Shown here: positions 53,474 to 60,655 of the stretch, piece by piece
Layout: the number at the start of each line of letters is the position of its first letter
Position numbering within the stretch: the stretch's first letter is position 1
From: an uncultured Anaerolineae bacterium
GTDB lineage: Bacteria; Chloroflexota; Anaerolineae; Promineifilales; Promineifilaceae
Length of the DNA: 64,000 bases
Direction: 5' to 3'
Assembly: GCA_905479495.1 (NCBI GenBank)
Contig: CAJQMR010000031.1
Span: 1-64,000 of the forward strand
Translations under genes and position numbers: made by a program
The notes under the pieces: generated by a model
Databases searched by the model: none
The model's input: the letters and a program-made list of their open reading frames with translations, nothing else
Told to the model about the DNA's origin: nothing

Positions 53474-53974
53474 ATGGGACTGCTACGTCGCTTACAAAAT
53501 CATCCCGCTTTTTTGGAAAAAGTATATGGTCTGACGCATACGGCCGTATCCAGCCTGCAACCCCTCATCGAACGAATTGGCTACGAACGGGCCAACCGCT
53601 GGCTCAAAGGCGGCGAAGAATGGGCCAAACGGGCCACCTTCGACTGCCACATGTGCGGCCAATGCATCCTGCACTCCACTGGCATGACTTGCCCCATGAG
53701 CTGCCCCAAAAACCTGCGCAACGGCCCCTGCGGCGGCGTTCGGGCAAATGGGCACTGTGAAGTCAAGCCAGAAATGAAATGCATCTGGGTCCAGGCGTTT
53801 GAACGCTCCCGCCAAATGCCCCAATACGGCGACGAAATCTTGCAAATCCAACCCCCCGTCAATCGTCAACTTGAAGGCGAATCCGCCTGGATCACTATGC
53901 TCACAGGCGTGGACAAAGTGACGCCGAAAGGTTGGGTGGGCATGTCTTCTATTCCAGTAATCGGTGATCGGTAA
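53474..53974 (+). CDS. metV: MetV-like methylenetetrahydrofolate reductase C-terminal domain protein
   Basis: This 166-residue protein has a cysteine-rich core: FDCHMCGQCILHSTGMTCPM, then CPKNLRNGPCGGV. These match the MTHFR C-terminal (PF12225) family known as MetV in acetogens, which binds iron-sulfur clusters or zinc and works with MetF. The final residues PVIGDR and the stop are encoded by the intergenic repeat at 53956. AAAGGT precedes the ATG. Confidence 0.85.
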   Translation: MGLLRRLQNHPAFLEKVYGLTHTAVSSLQPLIERIGYERANRWLKGGEEWAKRATFDCHMCGQCILHSTGMTCPMSCPKNLRNGPCGGVRANGHCEVKPEMKCIWVQAFERSRQMPQYGDEILQIQPPVNRQLEGESAWITMLTGVDKVTPKGWVGMSSIPVIGDR

Positions 53975-54032
53975 TCGGTTATCGGGTTACCCATTGCTGT
54001 GACTGATTACCGATTACGAGAAACGGATTACC
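53956..54032. repeat. ATCGGTAA-word inverted repeat spanning metV stop and metF start
   Basis: CAGTAATCGGTGATCGGTAA on the left and GTGACTGATTACCGATTACG on the right are complementary with few mismatches, and an ACGGATTACC word follows. The metV stop lies inside the left arm, and the possible metF GTG start at 53999 lies in the right arm. Confidence 0.78.
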
Positions 54033-54037
54033 AAAAT

Positions 54038-55033
54038 ATGACAGAGTACAAATCCGGCAGTCGCCTGGAACGTGTTTTACGCTCTGGCCGCTTTGCCGTA
54101 ACGGCCGAATTAAATCCCCCCGACAGCGCCGATCCACAAGAGGTGTATGAAGCCGCCCTGGTGCTTTCTGAAGTATGTGATGGCATCAATGCCACCGATG
54201 CCTCCGGCGCACACTGCCACATGTCCAGCGTGGCCATCTGTGCCTTGCTCACCCGCGCCGGGTACGAGCCGGTTTTCCAGGTCTCCTGCCGCGACCGCAA
54301 CCGCATTGCGATTCAAGGCGATTTGCTGGGGGCAGCGGCGATGGGCGTCAGAAATGTGCTTTGCCTCACTGGCGACGATGTGACCGCAGGTGACCAGCCT
54401 CAGGCCAAACGCGTCTTTGATTTTGACTCTATTCAACTGCTGCGCACGGCCAAAATTATGCGAGACAAAGGACAATTCTTAAGCGGCCGCAAGCTCACCA
54501 CCTCGCCTCAACTCTTCCTGGGGGCGGCATCCAATCCTTTTGTGCAACCATTTGACTGGCGGCCATTGCGCCTGGCAAAAAAAGTTGAGGCCGGAGCCGA
54601 TTTCATCCAGTCGCAATACTGTTTTGATGTGCCGCGCTTCAAGGAATTTATGAAACGCGTGCGCGACTTGGGTCTACACGAAAAAGCATTTTATCTGGTT
54701 GGTGTTGGGCCCCTGCGCTCGGAGAAAGCAGCCGAATTCATGCGCAGCAAAGTTCCTGGCGTCCACATCCCCGACAAAATTGTAGAACGGCTGCGCCAAA
54801 CGCCAAAAGAGAAAAAGCGGGAAGAAGGCAAGAAGATTTGTGTAGAAATTATTCAGCAAGTTCGGGAAATAGAAGGCGTCTCTGGCGTGCACGTGATGGC
54901 TTACCGACAGGAAGAGCTGGTAGCCGAAATCATTCAAGAATCTGGCCTGCTGCCCCGCCCCATGCAAACCGGGTTTGACAAAGGGCAGGAAAAGGTGCGA
55001 TTGCGTAGAAGAAAAAATGAGAGCGGAGATTAG
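54038..55033 (+). CDS. metF: Methylenetetrahydrofolate reductase
   Basis: From the ATG at 54038 the product has 331 residues. A GTG at 53999 inside the repeat would add 13 residues that look like translated repeat, so it is disfavoured. No strong ribosome binding site is seen. The TIM-barrel motifs FAVTAELNPPDSADP (about 18), RDRNRIAIQGDLLGAAAMGVRNVL (about 85) and GADFIQSQYCFDVPRF (about 185) fit MetF. It interconverts methyl- and methylene-tetrahydrofolate; here oxidation is likely. Confidence 0.93.
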   Translation: MTEYKSGSRLERVLRSGRFAVTAELNPPDSADPQEVYEAALVLSEVCDGINATDASGAHCHMSSVAICALLTRAGYEPVFQVSCRDRNRIAIQGDLLGAAAMGVRNVLCLTGDDVTAGDQPQAKRVFDFDSIQLLRTAKIMRDKGQFLSGRKLTTSPQLFLGAASNPFVQPFDWRPLRLAKKVEAGADFIQSQYCFDVPRFKEFMKRVRDLGLHEKAFYLVGVGPLRSEKAAEFMRSKVPGVHIPDKIVERLRQTPKEKKREEGKKICVEIIQQVREIEGVSGVHVMAYRQEELVAEIIQESGLLPRPMQTGFDKGQEKVRLRRRKNESGD

Positions 55034-55088
55034 AGATTGGAGATTAAAAAGCAATCCAATCTCTAATTAATCAATCTCCAATCTCTCC
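55025..55088. repeat. GAGATTGG-word inverted repeat after metF
   Basis: GGAGATTAGAGATTGGAGATT (55025-55045) pairs with AATCCAATCTCTAATTAATC and AATCTCCAATCTC words at 55053-55088. The TAG stop of metF falls in the left arm (GGAGATTAGAGA). Confidence 0.75.
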
Positions 55089-55102
55089 AAAAAGGAAGAA
55101 GA

Positions 55103-56011
55103 ATGGAAACAATCATTAGTTCAAAAACAAAAACTGTGATCATTGGGCCAGAACGGCCGTTTACCATCATAGGTGAACGCATTAACCCCACCGGTCGCAA
55201 AGTTCTGGCCCGCGAAATGGCTGCCGATAACTACGAACGTGTTATCAGCGATGCCATAGCCCAGGTAGAGGCTGGGGCCCACATGCTGGACGTCAACGCC
55301 GGCATTCCCCTGGCAGATGAACCAGCCATCCTGGCCAAAGCAATCAAAATTGTCCAATCCGTCGTGGATGTCCCACTCTCCATCGACTCCTCCATCGTCG
55401 CCGCGCTGGAAAGCGGCCTTGCCGCCTATGAAGGCAAGCCGCTGGTCAACTCCGTGACTGGCGAGGAGGAACGGTTGGAGGTCGTCCTGCCATTAATCAA
55501 GAAGTATGGCGCTGCCGTGATTGGCATCTCTAACGATGAAACGGGCATCTCGGAAGACCCGGATGTACGTTTTGCCGTGGCTAAAAAGATCGTCGAGCGG
55601 GCGATGGATCACGGTATTCCCCGCGAAGATGTCATCATCGATCCGCTGGTCATGCCCATTGGCGCGATGCGCTATGCCGGACGACAAGTGTTCCACATCG
55701 TGGAGCGCTGCCTCAACGAGCTAAAGGTAAATACCTGCTGTGGTGCCAGCAATGTCTCATTTGGCCTGCCCAACCGCCCACCACTCAACGCTCACTTTTT
55801 GGCGATGGCTATCTCCCACGGGCTCACCTCAGCCATCACCAATCCCATCGAGCATGACATCAAACAAGGCATCATGGTCGCCAATGTGATGATGGGCAAT
55901 GATGAAAATTGCACCGAGTGGATTGTAGCCAATCGCCCTCAGGCAGAAGATGGTGAAAGTGAGACACGCCCCCGCCGTGAGCGTCGCCGACGTCGCCGAG
56001 ATTCTGCATAG
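55103..56011 (+). CDS. Pterin-binding methyltransferase (MtgA/AcsE type)
   Basis: This 302-residue protein is of the dihydropteroate-synthase-like fold that binds methyl-tetrahydrofolate. The signature GERINPTGRKVLAREM is near residue 22; HMLDVNAGIPLADEP (about 68), PLSIDSS (about 92), VNSVTGEE and CCGASNVSFGLPNR follow. It probably moves the methyl between the corrinoid protein and tetrahydrofolate, as MtgA does in betaine demethylation. A basic tail RPRRERRRRRRDS is unusual. Confidence 0.92.
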   Translation: METIISSKTKTVIIGPERPFTIIGERINPTGRKVLAREMAADNYERVISDAIAQVEAGAHMLDVNAGIPLADEPAILAKAIKIVQSVVDVPLSIDSSIVAALESGLAAYEGKPLVNSVTGEEERLEVVLPLIKKYGAAVIGISNDETGISEDPDVRFAVAKKIVERAMDHGIPREDVIIDPLVMPIGAMRYAGRQVFHIVERCLNELKVNTCCGASNVSFGLPNRPPLNAHFLAMAISHGLTSAITNPIEHDIKQGIMVANVMMGNDENCTEWIVANRPQAEDGESETRPRRERRRRRRDSA

Positions 56012-56014
56012 GAC

Positions 56015-56095
56015 GTGACGTTTGTTACTTGTCACACAGCACGCAGTTCACCACAATATGATCCGTAAACGTCGGTCAAGTTTGTAAGCCTGACC
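56015..56095. repeat. Weak inverted repeats before fhs
   Basis: GTGAC/GTCAC (56015-56019 with 56031-56035) and GGTCAAG/CCTGACC (56074-56080 with 56089-56095) form two short dyads. The second resembles the AGACCTGACAGG elements. This is the least convincing of the junction repeats. Confidence 0.45.
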
Positions 56096-56128
56096 AACAA
56101 TCTTAAGGACTTAAGGAGTGAAACCACT

Positions 56129-58024
56129 ATGCCCCATAAATTACAAAATTTGAAAACGGCCGTTCCCAGCGACATCGACATCGCTCAAGCGGCCACCCCC
56201 CTACCCATCAGCCAAATCGCTGAAGAAGTTGGCTTGCTGCCAGAAGAACTCATCCCCTACGGCATTGACAAAGCCAAAGTCAAGCTCTCCGTGCGGGATC
56301 GACTCAGGGATCGCCCCAACGGCAAATACATCGACGTGACAGCCATCACACCTACCCCGCTAGGCGAAGGCAAAACCACCACCACCGTCGGCCTCAGCCA
56401 GGCACTGGGTGCTCACCTGGGCCAAAAAGTGTTTACCTGCATTCGCCAGCCCAGCCAGGGGCCAACCTTTGGCATTAAGGGCGGTGCAGCTGGTGGCGGC
56501 TACAGCCAGGTTATTCCCATGGAAGATTTCAACCTGCACCTGACAGGCGACATTCACGCCATCACCGCCGCCAACAACCTGCTGGCCGCCGCCATCGACG
56601 TGCGGATGCACCATGAATCGTACCAAGACGACATGCGGCTTTTTAACGCGCTCTGCCCCAAAAACAAAGACGGCAGCCGCAAAATTGCCCCGGTGCAGCT
56701 CAAGCGGCTCAAAAAGCTGAGCATCGACAAAACCGATCCCAACGATCTGACAGAAGCAGAAATTAGTAAATTTGTCCGGCTGGACATCGACATGGACACG
56801 ATCACCTGGCGGCGCGTGGTTGATACCAACGACCGCTTCCTGCGCGGCATCACCATTGGCCGTGGCCCTGCTGAAAAGTTCGAGCGGGAAACCGGCTTCG
56901 ATATCACCGTAGCTAGCGAAATTATGGCCATTTTGGCACTCACCACTGACCTGGCCGACATGCGCGAGCGATTGGGCAGCATGGTCATTGGCCAAAGCAA
57001 AGCAGGCGAGGCTATCACCGCCGATGATTTAGGCGTGGGCGGCGCGTTAACTGTCTTGATGAAGGACGCCATCACGCCTACCCTGATGCAAACGCTGGAA
57101 GGCACACCAGCGCTGGTTCATGCTGGACCATTTGCCAACATCGCCCACGGCAACAGCTCCATTGTGGCTGATCAGATTGCCCTCAAACTGGTAGGGCCAG
57201 ACGGCTACGTCCTGACTGAATCTGGCTTTGGTGCTGATATTGGCATGGAAAAGTTTTTTGACATTAAATGCCGCTACAGCGGTCTAGTTCCCAACGTCGT
57301 GGTGCTGGTAGCCACGATTCGTGCCCTGAAGATGCACGGCGGCGGTCCTAAAGTCATTGCGGGCAAACCGCTCGATCCTGCTTACACTGAAGAAAATCTA
57401 GAGCTGCTGGAAAAAGGGTGTGTCAACATGGTAGCCCACATCGAAAATGCGCTGCGCTTTGGCATCCCGGTGGTTGTAGCCATCAACAAGTTCAAAGACG
57501 ACACGCCAAACGAAGTGGCCTTGGTGCGCAAAATCGCCCTGGAAGCAGGCGCAGAAGATGCGGTGATGAGCAATCACTGGGCAGAAGGCGGCAAAGGTTC
57601 AGTAGAGTTGGGTAAAGCGGTGATGGCTGCCTGTGAAAAACCGAGCGACTTCAAGTTCCTCTACCCGCTGGACATTTCGATCAAAGAAAAAATCGAGACG
57701 ATTGCCAAAACGATTTATGGTGCGGACGGTGTGGAGTATTCGGAAAAGGCAGAAGAGCAAATTGCCGACTACAATCGACTGGGCTTTAACAAGCTGCCGA
57801 TGTGCATGGCAAAAACGCACCTGAGCCTGAGCCATGATCCCAACTTGAAGGGCCGTCCAAGCGGATTTATCCTGCCCATTCGTGAGATTCGGGCCAGCGT
57901 GGGTGCGGGGTTCCTCTACCCGCTGGTAGGCACGATGAGCACGATGCCTGGTTTGCCAACACGGCCGTCTTTCTACGATGTCGATCTGGATTTGGAAACT
58001 GGTAAAGTGGTGGGGCTGTTCTAG
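56129..58024 (+). CDS. fhs: Formate-tetrahydrofolate ligase
   Basis: This 631-residue enzyme (longer than the usual 557) has the P-loop-like TPLGEGKTTTTVGLSQAL (about 75). RQPSQGPTFGIKGGAAGGG (about 105) and FNLHLTGDIHAITAANNLLAAAIDVR (about 130) are signatures. It interconverts formate, ATP and tetrahydrofolate with 10-formyl-tetrahydrofolate. In this cluster it could run backward, releasing formate and ATP from oxidised methyl groups. AAGGAG precedes the ATG. FolD, needed in between, is not in this window. Confidence 0.96.
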   Translation: MPHKLQNLKTAVPSDIDIAQAATPLPISQIAEEVGLLPEELIPYGIDKAKVKLSVRDRLRDRPNGKYIDVTAITPTPLGEGKTTTTVGLSQALGAHLGQKVFTCIRQPSQGPTFGIKGGAAGGGYSQVIPMEDFNLHLTGDIHAITAANNLLAAAIDVRMHHESYQDDMRLFNALCPKNKDGSRKIAPVQLKRLKKLSIDKTDPNDLTEAEISKFVRLDIDMDTITWRRVVDTNDRFLRGITIGRGPAEKFERETGFDITVASEIMAILALTTDLADMRERLGSMVIGQSKAGEAITADDLGVGGALTVLMKDAITPTLMQTLEGTPALVHAGPFANIAHGNSSIVADQIALKLVGPDGYVLTESGFGADIGMEKFFDIKCRYSGLVPNVVVLVATIRALKMHGGGPKVIAGKPLDPAYTEENLELLEKGCVNMVAHIENALRFGIPVVVAINKFKDDTPNEVALVRKIALEAGAEDAVMSNHWAEGGKGSVELGKAVMAACEKPSDFKFLYPLDISIKEKIETIAKTIYGADGVEYSEKAEEQIADYNRLGFNKLPMCMAKTHLSLSHDPNLKGRPSGFILPIREIRASVGAGFLYPLVGTMSTMPGLPTRPSFYDVDLDLETGKVVGLF

Positions 58025-58060
58025 GTCATCAGACTATATTCAGATTTTAGTCACACAAAC

Positions 58061-58097
58061 AAAACCTCCAGCGGAACAATTGAAGCTGGAGGTTTTT
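58061..58097 (+). terminator. Rho-independent terminator closing the one-carbon cluster
   Basis: AAAACCTCCAGC (58061-58072) pairs with GCTGGAGGTTTT (58085-58096), followed by T. It is a strong stem and marks the end of the operon after fhs. Confidence 0.92.
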
Positions 58098-58156
58098 CTA
58101 TGAAGGCAAAGTAAGATAAATTTTAGAATCACGAATCTTAACTAAGGTGTACAAGA

Positions 58157-60652
58157 TTGAAAGAAAACCATACCAGAAACGGTAAAGCAGTCCCATCAAC
58201 AAACGCATATAAAAAATACCGGGTTCTTTTGTTTGTCGGGGCATTTTATGCCCTGGCCGTTATCTCGATGACCTGGCCCCTCATAACACAGTTAAACAGC
58301 CAGCTCCCTGGCAATGCTGACCAATGGGTGCATCTTTGGACGTTTCGATGGGTAAAAGAAATGCTGTTCAGCAATATTTTCTATACAAAAGATATTTTTT
58401 ATCCGGTAGGCGTCTCGTTAGCTACGCATAATATTGCCTGGGTAAATATTGTAATGTGGCTGCCTTTGCAAGCCGTTTTTGGCGAGATTGCTGCGTACAA
58501 CCTCGTGTTCCTCATCATTCTCACACTGAATGGTTTAGCAATTTTCCTGCTAGCCTATGACGTAACCGATTCACGTTCCTCTGCTTTTCTTGCTGGGCTG
58601 ATGTTTGCGATTTGGCCCTTCATTCTCTCTCATCACGATCACCCAAACATGATTTTTGTTTCCTGGCTGCCGCTGGCACTCCTATTTTTGAAGCGAGCAT
58701 TAACTAACCGCACCAGACGTGACGTGTGGCTGGCCATTATTTTTATCGCCCTCATCAACTGGGCCAGGCTGCACTTGCTCATTATGGGCAGCATTTTGCT
58801 AGGTCTTTACGCGATTTATCTGCTGGCGAACAATTATGATGTTGACAATCTTAAGCGGCTTGTGTTTATTGCGGTGGTCTCCGGGCTATTGGCGCTGCCT
58901 GCGGCCGTTCCGGTAGCGCTTAGTCAATTAACGGATAAAAGTCCTGATGATATTTTTCTAGATGAGCAAGCGACACGCCAAACCGATCTGCTGTCTTACG
59001 TGGTACCCAGCTATTATCATCCGCTTTGGCAAGAGGGACCGTTAACCAAAAACATCCACATTTATGATGATCACAACATCATTATTCCCCGCACACCGTT
59101 TTTGGGATACACACTCATCTTTCTGGCACTGTCTGCTTTTTTGGCAAAGCGACGGGAAAATTGGTTTTGGGGATTTACGGCCGTAGTCTACATTCTCATT
59201 GCGCTTGGTCCCATCTTGCGCATTAACGATCAATTTTATCCTGATTTTCCCATGCCCTACCGGTTGATTGAGGACATTTATTTCATCCGCATTTTGCGCC
59301 AGCCGCAGCGCTTTAACATTATTTTAGGCATCCCATTGGTGATCCTGGCCGCTCAGGGCGTGCACTATTGGTTCCAGCGCTTAAACAAGAAGCAAGCTAC
59401 GGTTACGGCCGTTTTGCTGACTGGCCTTATCTTGTTTGAGTATGCCGCCTTTCCTTATCCCCTCACCAATTACACCACGCCATCCTGGTTTGCTCAATTA
59501 GCGGACGATCCTGAGGAATTTGCGATTCTCAATCTCCCAATCGGCCCTTCTCGCTACGACAAACGATACATGTTTGCCCAACTAACCCACGGAAAACCAA
59601 TCGTGAATGGCAAGGTAGCCCGTGTGCCCGATGAGGCACTAGCCTTTATAAACAGCACACCATTTCTTCATGCCCTCTTTTTTGACAACGAGACAGATTT
59701 TAGTGACGAGATAGCAACACAACAATTACGGCCGTTAGCCCAAGCCAATATTCGCTATCTGGTACTGCATAAAGATTTGCTCACAATAGCGGAGCTTGCT
59801 GCCTGGCAACGCTGGTTAAGCCTCCCACCAGCGTATGAAGATGAATTCCTGGCGGTTTATCCCACCGCGCCACAAGTCGATCAGGATTTTGAGTTGACCT
59901 ATGCAGTCACCAATGAACTCAGCCTCATTCAGGCCGATATTCCCACCACAGAAGCGCCATCGCTGGGTCTGGTGCAGGCGGAGCTGCTTTGGGCCAGCAC
60001 CGAAAAACCCTCGGCCAATTATGAGGTTTGCTTTTACCTGCAAAACCAAACCGGGCCAGATTCCCAAACAGTTTGCCAACCACCTTCTGAGAATTGGCCG
60101 ATGACCACCTGGGAAGCCAACGACATTGTGCCTGGCAGCTATTCGTTTCAAATTGACTCAGCGCTGCCCAGCGGCCGCTATGAGGTGAGTGTAGGCTTGC
60201 AGAAGGTTGGGGAGGAAACGGCCGTTACCCACCCCCTCCCTCTTAGCAGCATTCACATCGACCAAATCGTCTGGCCTATCCAGTGGGATGATTTGATCGA
60301 ACTCTCCAGATACGAGGTGCGGCCTTCCCTCGGAAGCCTGACGTTTACTTTTTATTGGGAAGCCGTTCAAGAAATGGAAACATCCTACAAAATATTCCTG
60401 CACATTTACGATCCGGACCGTGATGAGCTGGTAAGTCAGTTAGACACGTATCCTGTTGGCTGGACTTATTACACCAATCAGTGGCAGGCGGGAGAAGTTG
60501 TTGAAGATCAAATAACCTTACCAATACAAGATTTACCTGCGGGCAGCTATCAACTGTTTATCGGCTTCTACGATGAAGAAAGTGGCGAAAGGTTAGCCAC
60601 AAACTATCCAGATAACAGTGTGCCGCTTACAAGCTTCAATATTGATAAGTAA
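58157..60652 (+). CDS. Large polytopic membrane glycosyltransferase-like protein
   Basis: This 831-residue protein starts with TTG, with AAGGTG upstream. The first half has about 11-12 helices with a GT-C-like lumenal Asp region (SMTWPLITQLNSQLPGNADQWVH). The C-terminal 250 residues are beta-rich and include the FTFYWEAVQEMETSYKIFLH segment, with a VGWTYYTNQWQAGEVV motif shared with the next two genes. It probably handles lipid-linked sugars; the enzyme class is inferred from its layout. Confidence 0.82.
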   Translation: MKENHTRNGKAVPSTNAYKKYRVLLFVGAFYALAVISMTWPLITQLNSQLPGNADQWVHLWTFRWVKEMLFSNIFYTKDIFYPVGVSLATHNIAWVNIVMWLPLQAVFGEIAAYNLVFLIILTLNGLAIFLLAYDVTDSRSSAFLAGLMFAIWPFILSHHDHPNMIFVSWLPLALLFLKRALTNRTRRDVWLAIIFIALINWARLHLLIMGSILLGLYAIYLLANNYDVDNLKRLVFIAVVSGLLALPAAVPVALSQLTDKSPDDIFLDEQATRQTDLLSYVVPSYYHPLWQEGPLTKNIHIYDDHNIIIPRTPFLGYTLIFLALSAFLAKRRENWFWGFTAVVYILIALGPILRINDQFYPDFPMPYRLIEDIYFIRILRQPQRFNIILGIPLVILAAQGVHYWFQRLNKKQATVTAVLLTGLILFEYAAFPYPLTNYTTPSWFAQLADDPEEFAILNLPIGPSRYDKRYMFAQLTHGKPIVNGKVARVPDEALAFINSTPFLHALFFDNETDFSDEIATQQLRPLAQANIRYLVLHKDLLTIAELAAWQRWLSLPPAYEDEFLAVYPTAPQVDQDFELTYAVTNELSLIQADIPTTEAPSLGLVQAELLWASTEKPSANYEVCFYLQNQTGPDSQTVCQPPSENWPMTTWEANDIVPGSYSFQIDSALPSGRYEVSVGLQKVGEETAVTHPLPLSSIHIDQIVWPIQWDDLIELSRYEVRPSLGSLTFTFYWEAVQEMETSYKIFLHIYDPDRDELVSQLDTYPVGWTYYTNQWQAGEVVEDQITLPIQDLPAGSYQLFIGFYDEESGERLATNYPDNSVPLTSFNIDK

Positions 60653-60655
60653 CGG

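Noticed and set aside
53999..54037. GTG start for metF
   Set aside because: The added residues are translated repeat sequence, so the ATG at 54038 is preferred.
45603..56128. CRISPR-like array from repeated intergenic words
   Set aside because: The elements differ in sequence, lie between genes and lack regular spacers; no cas genes are present.
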